Notes: generated by a model not told the origin, from the sequence alone. Counted from the first letter of the stretch, positions 27,693 to 36,223 are shown. The stretch: 64,000 nucleotides of DNA from Paraglaciecola mesophila (GCF_009906955.1 NZ_CP047656.1:3471001-3535000), one strand, 5' to 3'. Made by a program: numbers and translations.

Positions 27693-29255
27693 ATGCATGA
27701 TAATAATTGCTCTACACCTTCCATGGAAGACCCTGAACATATTTTGGAATTACGCCATCTAACCATAGATGATTATGCTGATGTTAAGGAGTTAATGGAC
27801 ATCGTCTATTCTCAGGTTGGCGGCGCTTGGCCTTTGAAAAACTTTCAGTCTCAACTGAATGTTTTTCCTGAAGGACAAATTTGTATCGAAGATAAAGGGA
27901 AAGTCGTAGCGGCCGCCATTTCGGTCATTATTGAATATGATAAGTTTGGTGACAAACATACATATGAGGACATTACTGGCGATGCCTACATGTCGACTCA
28001 CGATCCAAAAGGCGATGTACTTTACGGAGTGGACCTATTTGTTTCACCCGAATATCGAGGCCTACGTTTAGGGCGTCGTTTATATGAAGCACGTAAAGAA
28101 GTGTGTCGTAATCTTAATTTGAAATCTATTGTGGCGGGGGGGCGGATCCCTAACTACACCAAATACGCCGCACAGATGTCACCCTATGAATATGTTGAGC
28201 TAGTTAAATCAAAAGACATTCACGATCCTATTCTAACGTTTCAGTTGTCTAATGGTTTTGAAGTTAAGCAATTGCTCAAAGCGTATTTCCCGGAAGACAA
28301 AGCTTCTCGTGGTTACGCTACGCTCTTGCAATGGCACAATATTTACTACGATCCTGAAGAGCCTGAGTTGTTGGGTAGTCAACGTAACTCTGCTCGAATC
28401 GGCTGTATTCAATGGCAAATGCGTTATTTTAATGACGTGCCTGAGTTACTTCAGCAAGTGGAGTACTTTGTTGATGCCTTGTCAGATTACAAATGTGACG
28501 TGGCCCTGTTTCCAGAATTTTTTAATGCACCGTTAATGGGTATCAAGCAAGCCGATACTTCTATCGATGCGATATGGAATTTAGCGACCTACACTGATGA
28601 AATTCTCACAGAAATTTCGCGTTTAGCGGTTTCATACAATATTAATGTGATCGCAGGTTCAGTACCTGTGATTGAGGAAAACGAATTATACAATGTGAGC
28701 TATTTTTGCCATCGAGATGGACGAGTTGAAAGCCAGTATAAATTGCATCCGACACCTCATGAAAAGAAAGATTGGATTATGCAGGGCGGGAATCAACTTC
28801 AAGCGTTTGACACTGATTTTGGAAAAGTAGGCATACTCATTTGCTACGATGTAGAGTTTCCTGAGCTGGGAAGAATCTTGGCGGAGCAAGACATTCAAAT
28901 CTTGTTTGTACCGTTCTGGACAGATACCAAAAATGGCTACTTACGTGTTCGCCGTTGTTCACAGGCTAGAGCAATTGAGAATGAATGTTATGTTGCTATT
29001 GCGGGCAGTGTAGGCAACTTACCTAAAGTAGATAATGTGGATATTCAGTATGGACAAACAGCTGTCTTTTCACCTTCTGATTTTTCGTTTCCTCATGATG
29101 CCATCGTATCTGAGACGACACCAAACACAGAAATGACCTTAATCGTAGACTTAGATTTTGACAAGCTCAAGCAGTTGAAAAACGAAGGTTCAGTACGCAA
29201 TTACTTAGATCGTCGCCGAGACCTTTATGAAGTAAAATGGAAAGGTCCGAAGTAA
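27693..29255 (+). CDS. GNAT acetyltransferase-nitrilase fusion protein (YhcX-like)
   Basis: Protein of 520 residues with two domains. Residues about 14-200 are a GNAT N-acetyltransferase with the acetyl-CoA loop SPEYRGLRLGRRLYEAR. Residues about 225-515 are a carbon-nitrogen hydrolase with the Glu-Lys-Cys triad: Glu in LFPEFFNAP (about 274), Lys in QYKLHPTPHE (about 350) and Cys in GILICYDVEFPE (about 384). This fusion occurs widely (Bacillus YhcX type) and remains poorly characterised. Being divergent from speA suggests a link to polyamines or their N-carbamoyl/N-acetyl derivatives, but that is inference. A hairpin terminator follows. Confidence 0.88.
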   Translation: MHDNNCSTPSMEDPEHILELRHLTIDDYADVKELMDIVYSQVGGAWPLKNFQSQLNVFPEGQICIEDKGKVVAAAISVIIEYDKFGDKHTYEDITGDAYMSTHDPKGDVLYGVDLFVSPEYRGLRLGRRLYEARKEVCRNLNLKSIVAGGRIPNYTKYAAQMSPYEYVELVKSKDIHDPILTFQLSNGFEVKQLLKAYFPEDKASRGYATLLQWHNIYYDPEEPELLGSQRNSARIGCIQWQMRYFNDVPELLQQVEYFVDALSDYKCDVALFPEFFNAPLMGIKQADTSIDAIWNLATYTDEILTEISRLAVSYNINVIAGSVPVIEENELYNVSYFCHRDGRVESQYKLHPTPHEKKDWIMQGGNQLQAFDTDFGKVGILICYDVEFPELGRILAEQDIQILFVPFWTDTKNGYLRVRRCSQARAIENECYVAIAGSVGNLPKVDNVDIQYGQTAVFSPSDFSFPHDAIVSETTPNTEMTLIVDLDFDKLKQLKNEGSVRNYLDRRRDLYEVKWKGPK

Positions 29256-29276
29256 GTAAGCCTTTACTTTATATTG

Positions 29277-29317
29277 ATTGCCAGCATAGAAGATAGAACT
29301 TCAATGCCGGCAATTTT
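29277..29317 (+). terminator. Hairpin terminator after the GNAT-nitrilase gene
   Basis: ATTGCCAGCAT pairs with ATGCCGGCAAT (one mismatch) and an inner GAAG/CTTC stem extends it, followed by four T. It starts 22 bp past the stop. Confidence 0.6.
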
Positions 29318-29384
29318 CGGCTAGATTATCGAGCGTAAAAGGATAAATGACAGATTGGGTTAGTGCATGCTTACCGTCAATTTA

Positions 29385-29597
29385 CTACCCTTCATATTGA
29401 AATACTTCTTCTAACGATTGACCAAAAACCTCAGCAATTTTAAAGGCGACTTCTAAAGTTGGTGAATACTTACTTTTTTCAATTGCCATGATCGTTTGTC
29501 GCGTGACACCGACCAGTTCAGCTAGCTCTTTTTGGGTCATTTCATCGGCAAAAAAACGTAGCTCGCGGATTTTATTTTTAATGGGAACATTGGCCAC
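29385..29597 (-). CDS. Small XRE-family regulator
   Basis: Helix-turn-helix protein of 70 residues almost entirely made of one Cro/C1-type domain: MTQKELAELVGVTRQTIMAIE then YSPTLEVAFKIAEVFG. Such minimal regulators usually repress their own operon. The frame is open further upstream, but the likely start is GTG at 29597 (AAGG nine bases upstream), one base after the TAA of the membrane-protein gene, so the pair is translationally coupled. The pairing of a short XRE regulator with a small four-helix membrane protein is common in bacteria and its role is largely unknown. Confidence 0.85.
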   Translation of the reverse strand: MANVPIKNKIRELRFFADEMTQKELAELVGVTRQTIMAIEKSKYSPTLEVAFKIAEVFGQSLEEVFQYEG

Positions 29598-29598
29598 T

Positions 29599-30063
29599 TT
29601 AGGCACCTTTTCTGTAGAAAAAAACTTGGCTTGAAAAACGAGCCACTTCGGAAATAATAAAACTGAATAATAAAATGTGAGCACTTAAAAGCGGAAAAGT
29701 TGCGGCAAAATGTGCTTCAGCCATTTCAGGTAAAATCGCCCCTAATAATATATGTCCTAAAGTCACCATGACACCTAAAATCAGAATAGTGTACCCAATA
29801 CTATTTGCTTTCATTTGATAGAACTTGTCTCTTTCGTCTTCAGCTTCTTGCGCATCTTGGGGCGAAAATATTGCTAAAACGATATGCAAAATCACCTCAA
29901 CAAAGATGGTCATCAAAACGGCTTTTACGATTAATTTAGCCGCGATGTTGTTGGCCTCTTCTATGGGGAGTGCACCGAGCCCTTGAAGGCTTAAAAAATA
30001 ATAACCAAAAATACATACAGTCGATATCAAGGATATCCATATACTCTTTTCTTTGAATGACAT
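29599..30063 (-). CDS. Small four-helix membrane protein, partner of the XRE regulator
   Basis: Protein of 154 residues with four predicted membrane helices (about 9-27, 42-67, 90-112 and 124-146). A charged cytoplasmic-type loop (SPQDAQEAEDERDKFYQMKA) separates helices 2 and 3; DERD-type loops of this kind occur in DUF2178-like proteins. I do not recognise a named function. It is co-transcribed with, and coupled to, the XRE regulator downstream. Confidence 0.75.
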   Translation of the reverse strand: MSFKEKSIWISLISTVCIFGYYFLSLQGLGALPIEEANNIAAKLIVKAVLMTIFVEVILHIVLAIFSPQDAQEAEDERDKFYQMKANSIGYTILILGVMVTLGHILLGAILPEMAEAHFAATFPLLSAHILLFSFIISEVARFSSQVFFYRKGA

Positions 30064-30248
30064 GATAAATAGCCCATTGATGAAATAGGCTGTCAGAATA
30101 AAGTGATAAAAACAAAAAGTAAAATATTTTTAACTTTAAGTGTTATTTTTAGGCTCTATTATCGTTAAGTGTTGAATAATTTCTTTTGTGGGGGAAAACG
30201 TGGAAATTACTTATTATTCCCACGCTATTTTGGAAAGCATTTTAAATA

Positions 30249-30689
30249 TTATTCACATTGAAGTTTTGCTTGTTCAGCACACCTAGCTTTTGCTTCTTCT
30301 TCAGAACTTCCACCCATACAAAAATCTAAGCGTATTACCTTTTCTTCGGCTTGGTTTGGCTGGCCTGAAACATTTTCCCAGCGCCACTTTTTTATGACCT
30401 TTTTAGCTGGTTTGAAAATAACTTTCTTAGGAATAGACGAAACTAATTCTATATCTTGTGAATTACCGTCTTCATCTACGGTCAGCTTAAAGACTCCACA
30501 ACCAGCTATACCTTTCATAGCTAGATCCATAGGGTATCTAGGAGTGACTTGTTTAGTTCTAACCCATGTGGCAGCAGACTTTTCTGGATCTAGGTGAGTA
30601 AGCTTAACGTCAGCATAGTTATTAGCTTGAGCTACAGCAGAAAACTGCAACCCTAATATTGAACTTAATATTGCGATTCTCTTTTTCAT
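30249..30689 (-). CDS. Periplasmic protein with TonB C-terminal domain
   Basis: Protein of 146 residues. A signal peptide (KKRIAILSSILGLQFSAVAQA, cleaved near residue 22) leads to a single TonB-C-like domain (about 50-120: PRYPMDLAMKGIAGCGVFKLTVDEDG-type opening, ending KKWRWENV). A Cys-containing tail (RCAEQAKLQC) and two more cysteines suggest disulphides. Unlike true TonB it has no N-terminal anchor or proline-rich spacer, so it is a soluble relative, not an energy transducer. I placed the start at 30689, where AAGGAAGG precedes the ATG. An IS1595 transposase gene ends 87 bp upstream of it, possibly affecting its promoter. Confidence 0.75.
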   Translation of the reverse strand: MKKRIAILSSILGLQFSAVAQANNYADVKLTHLDPEKSAATWVRTKQVTPRYPMDLAMKGIAGCGVFKLTVDEDGNSQDIELVSSIPKKVIFKPAKKVIKKWRWENVSGQPNQAEEKVIRLDFCMGGSSEEEAKARCAEQAKLQCE

Positions 30690-30775
30690 TTTTTCCTTCC
30701 TTAGTATTTTTATTATCAATATGTAAGTACACATTAATGTAACAAAATCGCCTTCATAATCAAATAAATATAAAT

Positions 30776-31750
30776 CTAGGCAACGAGGCCATAAGCAAGA
30801 TTTTCGTCAATTAAGTATGCAAGCCTTACCTCTTTGTACTTATCTTTCTTGCTATCCATCATTCTCATCCAACCTAAGTAGTTTGGGAGATATTCTGTAC
30901 CAACACCATTAAACCTTCGCATCCAGCCCCGTAAACGGCTCATATAGCCATTTACGTTCTGGATATGAAATTGACCACCGATCACTCGCTCACCTTTACT
31001 GACTATAGTGCGATAATGCTGGATATTTTCTTCCTTGGCGAAAGAACGATAGGCGTGTGCGCCATCGCTACAGAGAATACTGTCGTGATTTACTATTGGT
31101 CTCATTGCATTATGAATTTCATCGCTTGAATGTTCTTCAAGTACGAAGTCTGTTAAACCACCGCTTCTATCTACTACGATCAATACAGGGATTTTATCAT
31201 CAACAGTACGTCTATCGCCCATGCCACCTCGTTTTCTAGGCTTACGATCATATATCGTCTGGTTGCCTTTAAAACTCTCCATGAAAAACATTTCATCAGC
31301 TTCGATGATTCCCGCTACTTCTGATGGTTTGCGCTGTGCTGGAGCTTTGAGGAATCTGTGTCGCCATCGAAACGCTGTAGTCTCTGCAACTTCTAAGAGT
31401 TCAGCAACTCGTCTAATTGGCAAGCCATCTAACATGTACTCTAGGTTCTTTGCCCAGAGTTCACGCTTTCTCAATCGAGCTAGAGGTGTTTTAGTTAAAG
31501 CATTAAAAGTTTTTCCACATGAAGAGTTTTTACATTTGAAGCGTTGTAAGCCAGCAGCCATGCCCCATTTTCCAATTTCCTCATTACCACAGTGAGGGCA
31601 AATAACATCATCGCCTTTACATTCATTGATCAGGTTATCAGTATCACCACGTTTGAGGTCTTCAACAACGTGATGGTGTAGCAATCGTTTTTGGTTATGT
31701 GTTAGCTTAGATAACGATTCAATTATTAGTGTGAATTGATTTTTCTTCAA
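30776..31750 (-). mobile_element. IS1595-family insertion sequence, transposase gene
   Basis: Transposase of 324 residues, apparently intact. An N-terminal zinc ribbon (CPHCGNEEIG ... CKNSSCGKTF) and an HTH (RRVAELLEVAETTAFRWRHRF) precede the ISXO2-like catalytic core with Asp in IIEADEMFF, Asp in LCSDGAHAY and the third acidic/amide position in HIQNVNGYMSRLRGW. The start appears to be TTG at 31750. I searched about 90 bp on both sides and could not identify terminal inverted repeats or a target duplication, so only the gene is delimited. It sits between the TonB-C protein gene and the cytosine deaminase gene, all on the minus strand. Confidence 0.9.
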
Positions 31751-31864
31751 TGTCCCGACCTCTCTAGCTTTGGGACAATTAATTATAGTACAAATTCACA
31801 GATCAACAACTAACGCAAATAGAGCGTATTTTTAATTCATTGTGTCTGTAATTTGTATCTTTTA

Positions 31865-32302
31865 CTACTCTCCTATGTCTTCATTCCATAGTTTAGGTTT
31901 ATCGCGGATAAAGTTATTCATCAAATCGATACATTCTTGGCTGTGAACTAGGTCAATGGTCACCCCTCTGGATTGCAATAAGGACTCCTCACCTTGGAAG
32001 GTTTGATTTTCACCAATAACCACCTTTGGAATACCATACAGAAGAATTGTGCCGCTACACATACTGCACGGTGACAATGTGGTGTAGAGGGTTGACGCTT
32101 TGTATACGCTGGCTGGCTGACGCCCTGCGTTTTCAAGGGCATCCATTTCACCATGTAAAATGGGGCTGCCACTTTGTACGCGTCTATTGTGACCGCGTCC
32201 GATAATCTCACCTTGATAAACAAGCACTGAGCCGATGGGTATGCCACCTTCGGCGAGCCCTTGTTTGGCTTCATCAATTGCGGCTTGCATAAATTTGTCC
32301 AT
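31865..32302 (-). CDS. Cytosine deaminase, yeast Fcy1-like
   Basis: Zinc deaminase of 145 residues. His 50 and Glu 52 (LHGEMDALENAGR) and Cys 79/Cys 82 (SPCSMC) form the zinc/proton-shuttle site. The sequence follows yeast cytosine deaminase closely along its length as I remember it: EGGIPIGS, GRGHNRR, VYKASTLYTTLSPC, YGIPKVVIGEN and the C-terminal WNEDIGE. That tail is not typical of TadA or guanine deaminases, so cytosine (rather than adenosine-in-tRNA) is the best substrate guess; it would salvage cytosine to uracil. GAGGATGGT precedes the ATG. No codBA-like permease is adjacent. Confidence 0.85.
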   Translation of the reverse strand: MDKFMQAAIDEAKQGLAEGGIPIGSVLVYQGEIIGRGHNRRVQSGSPILHGEMDALENAGRQPASVYKASTLYTTLSPCSMCSGTILLYGIPKVVIGENQTFQGEESLLQSRGVTIDLVHSQECIDLMNNFIRDKPKLWNEDIGE

Positions 32303-32628
32303 ACCATCCTCTTTTTTACTTAATAATACGTTATTAGCTTACAAATGAATTTGCCTTCCATGATAAATATGTTTGCATCTTCATGCAGTTTTACCTTACA
32401 TGATATAGAAATATCTAGACACGCTTTACGACAAAGAATGTCCCTGGTGTGTGGTAATATTTATCTGAAACAAACTCGTGGCGTTTTGCTGCGCTAACAA
32501 GACTTTTCCCGTCAGACGTTAATAGGCATTTCACTTACCTTCTCGCTTGTGATCTAACTTTTCGATGAATCGTTTAAGAAAACTGTCACGGGGCGTCGTT
32601 ATCATGATGTAAACATTAGGAGGATAGA
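32303..32628. other. 326-bp divergent intergenic stretch
   Basis: Between the cytosine deaminase and the divergent PHP phosphatase. It must hold both promoters. I see no repeat, RNA or small gene in it. Confidence 0.55.
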
Positions 32629-33381
32629 ATGACACTTTTAGTTGATACCCATTCTCACACCGTTGCTAGCACACACGCTTACAGCACAGTGCAGGAATAT
32701 GTCGTACAGGCGAAGCTGAAAGGCATGCAAATGTTTTCACTCACTGAGCATGGCCCTACTATGCCAGACTCTCCTCATCCATGGCACTTTGGAAATCGCC
32801 ATGTATTGCCTCGCTTTGTCGATGGGATCGCGATTTTACGCGCGATTGAAGCGAATATTATGCCGCCAAACGGCGGGCACGATATCCCTAATGGGCTTCA
32901 TTCCTTTCTAGATTTCGCAATAGCGAGTTTTCATGAGCCTGTGTTTGCGCCGCAAAGTAAAGCACAGAATACGCAAGCGATGATCAAAACTATTGAGACA
33001 GGTGACATTCAAATTATTGGGCACCCAGGTAATCCTAACTTTCCAATTGATATTGCTGAAGTGATACGCGCCGCAAAAGACAATAATGTAGTGTTAGAGA
33101 TCAACAATAGTTCTTTCAAAGGCTCTCGCTCTGGGAGTGCGGCTAATTGCAAACAGGTGCTGGAAATAACAGATCAGCTTGACTGGAGAGTGGTTTTTTC
33201 AAGTGATGCACATGTCGCCTTCGACATAGGTAATGACAAATCAAGTATGGCAAGTGCCGAAGAAGTGGGTTTTCCGATGGAACGTGTTGTAAATCGTAAC
33301 GCCCATGAATTTGTCGCCTTTCTGGCTGAACATAACAAACCTGTTGCCGCCGAATTACAGCAATGGTTAACAACGCTTTAA
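32629..33381 (+). CDS. ycdX: PHP-domain phosphatase, YcdX-like
   Basis: Protein of 250 residues; E. coli YcdX is 245. Metal ligands of the polymerase-and-histidinol-phosphatase (PHP) fold are visible: DTHSHT (6-11), the His in LTEHGP, Glu in AIEANI, FHEPVFAP, GHPGNP and SSDAHVAFDIG. YcdX is a trinuclear-zinc phosphatase, linked to swarming in E. coli. A strong ribosome binding site (AGGAGG) lies six bases before the ATG. Not in an operon with its neighbours. Confidence 0.92.
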   Translation: MTLLVDTHSHTVASTHAYSTVQEYVVQAKLKGMQMFSLTEHGPTMPDSPHPWHFGNRHVLPRFVDGIAILRAIEANIMPPNGGHDIPNGLHSFLDFAIASFHEPVFAPQSKAQNTQAMIKTIETGDIQIIGHPGNPNFPIDIAEVIRAAKDNNVVLEINNSSFKGSRSGSAANCKQVLEITDQLDWRVVFSSDAHVAFDIGNDKSSMASAEEVGFPMERVVNRNAHEFVAFLAEHNKPVAAELQQWLTTL

Positions 33382-33422
33382 TGTCTAGGCGACAATGGTT
33401 ACCAGTGAGCTAAGGCGTGACC

Positions 33423-33755
33423 TTAGCCACAGCATTTTTTATATTTTTGTCCGCTACCACACAGGCATGGTTCGTTCCGACTTGGAGTTTTAGCGAACGT
33501 TTGAGTGCCAGGCAGTTGCAATAAGGTATCAAGCTGAAGCGTGTTTTCTGGCAGATCTGGTTCAAGGCTAATATTAGCGTATAGATTATGTTCTTTAAGT
33601 ATGGCGCGCACCTCGCTTTCTCTGTTCGAGGTCTGTACTTGGATTGTTAAGGGAGCGTTTTCGCTACCGAGTTTAGTTTTACGTTGAGTGTTATACCCAA
33701 AGCGTTGGTATTTTTCCCTTGGATCGATGCGGCCCTTAAAGAAAAACTTAGACAT
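33423..33755 (-). CDS. SEC-C metal-binding protein, PBPRA1643 family
   Basis: Protein of 110 residues ending in a SEC-C zinc motif (EPCLCGSGQKYKKCCG) like the one at the C-terminus of SecA. The N-terminus MSKFFFKGRIDPREKYQRFGYN is typical of the PBPRA1643 family (TIGR04102). Function unknown; a nucleic-acid or SecB/ribosome contact is only a guess. The start is ATG at 33755 with AGGAAG upstream; six extra codons to 33773 are unsupported. The stop lies within a small GCTAAGG/CCTTAGC dyad. Confidence 0.85.
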   Translation of the reverse strand: MSKFFFKGRIDPREKYQRFGYNTQRKTKLGSENAPLTIQVQTSNRESEVRAILKEHNLYANISLEPDLPENTLQLDTLLQLPGTQTFAKTPSRNEPCLCGSGQKYKKCCG

Positions 33756-33982
33756 GATGCTTCCTACTAGCAAAAAATGGCCGCAGATTTTAGCAGGTCT
33801 TCCTCCAAGTCCCTATTTATTATTGCGTTGATACTTCGGTGATTTGTTTTACCTAAATTGTTGTATTTAATAAACGTATCAATAAGTATACCTGTGTATT
33901 TTGCTGGTTATTTCTTCGCCAAGCGTATTGCTGTTTAATCCGCGCCATCTGAGCAAGACTTTATTTAACCTTTGGAATACTC

Positions 33983-34378
33983 ATGTTGAAAACGATTAAA
34001 ATTGCCGCTGTTATGGCTATTAGTTACGTATCAGCTATATCTACTGCACAGGCTGATGTCGCTGAAGATTTGCAAAATATCTGCACTATTGTCAAAGCAG
34101 ATGACAAAAGTGAACTTCGAAAAAAAATGAAGAAAGTAGAGAGTGATTATCGCTTGAAACTGCAAGATTACTATACGGGCATTAGTTGTGAAGGCGAAAG
34201 CTTGATAAGAATTGCATTTTTAAACAATGCGTTGGAAACGGGCGAGCTTATGATTAAAAAGATGCCAAAAAGTTTGCTAAACGCAGCAGAAAGCGATGGT
34301 AAAACGTTACGCGCATGGGTGTCAGAACATAAGTTAATGACATCACCTATCGCGAATGTATTGAACGAGCGAATTTAA
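33983..34378 (+). CDS. Exported DUF3718-like protein
   Basis: Protein of 131 residues with a signal peptide (KTIKIAAVMAISYVSAISTAQA, cleavage near 24). The mature part is helical and charged, with two cysteines (C33 in LQNICTIV and C64 in ISCEGESLIRIA) that could form a disulphide. The pattern ICTIVKADDKSELRKKMK ... YYTGISCEGESLIR resembles the DUF3718 family known from Alteromonadales and Shewanella. Function unknown. A terminator follows 38 bp after the stop. Confidence 0.7.
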   Translation: MLKTIKIAAVMAISYVSAISTAQADVAEDLQNICTIVKADDKSELRKKMKKVESDYRLKLQDYYTGISCEGESLIRIAFLNNALETGELMIKKMPKSLLNAAESDGKTLRAWVSEHKLMTSPIANVLNERI

Positions 34379-34415
34379 GCACTAAATTTATTCTAGGACG
34401 GAGCAGTACTAATAG

Positions 34416-34446
34416 AAAAGCGGCTTTATAAGAGCCGCTTTTTTGT
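34416..34446 (+). terminator. Rho-independent terminator
   Basis: AAAAGCGGCT / AGCCGCTTTT stem with a 7-nt loop, followed by six T. It serves the DUF3718-like gene and, by its A-run, perhaps the convergent membrane-protein gene. Confidence 0.9.
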
Positions 34447-34470
34447 ACCTAGTGTGCGATTCAGCTTTCG

Positions 34471-35295
34471 CTATTCACTTTCATTTGTCTCTTGGTCAGG
34501 GTCTTCATTTATACCTTGTTCGACCGCAGCCACAGGCTCCAGAAAAATTTGAACATATGAGGCGTAAATACTAACCAACATTACCGGCAAGACGATTAGA
34601 AAACCTAACCCAAGTGTAAACATGCCGAAAAGAAACATGGGCAGTAAAATTAAGCCGTACACGAAAAAAGGCAACGTATTTAAAAAGCAGGCTACAAAGC
34701 TCAGCCTCAAAGCTGCAAAAATAGATAGATCGTGGCGAATAATGAGGACCGGAGCAAACCATAAGGCCATCATTAACGGAATAAGCAATAGCGTTGCAAT
34801 TAATACGGAGATCGCTAAATTATTCACATCGAAGTCCGCGGGCAATGCTTCCATGTTTTCACTTAACATGGCCATATACGTGTCACCTAGGGTTATCCAC
34901 ATAATTAAACCAGAGACCAGCATACTTACTACGCCTAGACCAACTAACTTAGGCAGGTTATGTTTAAATCCGGCAAACATATACTGACTGGTGAATGGCT
35001 TTTCCCGCTCAGATTCATAACACCCCAACATCAGGCCTGCGATAAACACATAATTGAGTAAGCCCCCTGCAAGTTGCCCAACGATAGGGATCACAGACAT
35101 GAGAAGCGAGAAAACGAACCATATTAATATACAGGTCACCCAAGCACCCGGGTAGCGCTTAAAATGCAGCTTTCCTTCACGTAGCCATGAAATGACGTTT
35201 TTCGTTTTACATACCTTAGGGAAAACTAAACGGTACTCTGGGCCATTGTGCGATGGCGATGAATTGGGAGACGGCTGCATATACACTTTACTCAT
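34471..35295 (-). CDS. Polytopic membrane protein (BPSS1780-like)
   Basis: Protein of 274 residues. A polar N-terminal tail (about 45 residues) leads into about five or six membrane helices (about 53-75, 80-100, 118-138, 158-180, 200-250) with GKLHFKRYPGAWVTC before the first and an acidic tail (EDPDQETNESE) at the end. The layout resembles the BPSS1780 family of uncharacterised membrane proteins. I placed the start at the ATG at 35295; an ATG at 35352 would add 19 residues, and neither has a good ribosome binding site. Function unknown. Confidence 0.65.
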   Translation of the reverse strand: MSKVYMQPSPNSSPSHNGPEYRLVFPKVCKTKNVISWLREGKLHFKRYPGAWVTCILIWFVFSLLMSVIPIVGQLAGGLLNYVFIAGLMLGCYESEREKPFTSQYMFAGFKHNLPKLVGLGVVSMLVSGLIMWITLGDTYMAMLSENMEALPADFDVNNLAISVLIATLLLIPLMMALWFAPVLIIRHDLSIFAALRLSFVACFLNTLPFFVYGLILLPMFLFGMFTLGLGFLIVLPVMLVSIYASYVQIFLEPVAAVEQGINEDPDQETNESE

Positions 35296-35580
35296 AGTGG
35301 TAATCGTTAAAAATCTGCACTCTATCCTGTCAAAGTGAATGTTCAAGAACAAGATGAAAAAGTGCCGTATGTTGTAACTCGGTGTTGCTAATGTCCCACA
35401 TTTACAAAACCGTGAAACTGTAGCAAGAGTGAAACTCTCGAAATTTCAATGCATTACAGTCTGGCATGAAAATAGCTACATGGACAATACAATTCAACCT
35501 TATCCACCTCTATCGCTAGCATTCCCTTTGGGTCTCATACTTTAGTTAGGTTGGAGCATGGTAAAATACAGGAGACAAGC

Positions 35581-35763
35581 ATGTATTTCTTCGTCATCAT
35601 AGTGTGTGCTTTGACCACGCTGCTAACATTGCGAAAAATGACTATGTTAGAGGGAGTCGTACATGGTCTTGGTAAAATAATCTGTTACTTGGGTCTAATC
35701 GCTTTTATGGTAAGTACCTTAGTGAGAGTTATACTAAATCGCTTGAATATTCGAGCAGTGTAA
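35581..35763 (+). CDS. 60-residue two-helix membrane protein
   Basis: Small protein with two membrane helices (about 1-20, FFVIIVCALTTLLTL, and 32-53, IICYLGLIAFMVSTLVRVIL). AGGAGA six bases before the ATG at 35581 supports this start over the in-frame ATG 30 bases upstream. It lies 15 bp before the LEA-like lipoprotein gene and is probably co-transcribed. No family recognised. Confidence 0.65.
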   Translation: MYFFVIIVCALTTLLTLRKMTMLEGVVHGLGKIICYLGLIAFMVSTLVRVILNRLNIRAV

Positions 35764-35778
35764 ATTTAAGGAACGAAA

Positions 35779-36189
35779 ATGAAAAATACATTTACTAAAA
35801 CAGCCGCGGTGATCTTTATTGCATCTTTATCTCTTGCTGCATGCAGCGAGAAGAAAGAGTCAACAACAGGCGAGAAATTAGATTCTGCAGTACAAACCAG
35901 TAAAGAGAAAATGGAATCTGCTAACGAAAAATCTAAAGAAGCATTTGAAGACGCAAAAGCTGAAGCGTCTGATGCTTACGCAGATGCTAAAGAAGAAGCA
36001 GCTGATGCTTATGACGATGCAAAAGAAGCGACCAAAGAAGCTTATGAAGATAGTAAAGAAAAAGCTTCTGAGTGGATGGAAAAAAGCAAAGACAAAGCGA
36101 ATGAAATGAAAACTGATGCTGCAAACGCGATGGAAGACGCTTGCGAAGATGCTAAATCTCAAATGAACTCAGACGACACTGAGTGCTAA
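35779..36189 (+). CDS. Lipoprotein with LEA/apolipoprotein-like helical repeats
   Basis: Protein of 136 residues. A lipoprotein signal (AVIFIASLSLAAC, lipid-anchored Cys 22) is followed by a long amphipathic helix of 11-residue-type repeats rich in Ala, Lys, Glu and Asp (for example EASDAYADAKEEAADAYDDA, then AKEATKEAYEDSKEKA). This resembles late-embryogenesis-abundant or YtxH-like proteins, which protect proteins or membranes during drying, salt or cold stress (family knowledge). Two or three cysteines close the chain. AAGGA precedes the ATG. It is next to, and convergent with, rpoS, but a stress role is inference. Confidence 0.8.
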   Translation: MKNTFTKTAAVIFIASLSLAACSEKKESTTGEKLDSAVQTSKEKMESANEKSKEAFEDAKAEASDAYADAKEEAADAYDDAKEATKEAYEDSKEKASEWMEKSKDKANEMKTDAANAMEDACEDAKSQMNSDDTEC

Positions 36190-36223
36190 TGAGACAAACC
36201 TTGTTTCGATAGCGTTATTTAGC

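Noticed and set aside
29385..30063. XRE plus membrane protein as a toxin-antitoxin module
   Set aside because: The membrane partner is a 154-residue four-helix protein coded first and without toxin features; a regulator/sensor pair fits better.
30690..31864. Terminal inverted repeats and target duplication of the IS1595 element
   Set aside because: I compared the flanks by eye and found no convincing match, so element ends are not reported.
33409..33427. GCTAAGG/CCTTAGC hairpin at the ycdX-SEC-C junction as a terminator
   Set aside because: No T-run on either side, and it overlaps the last codons of the SEC-C gene.
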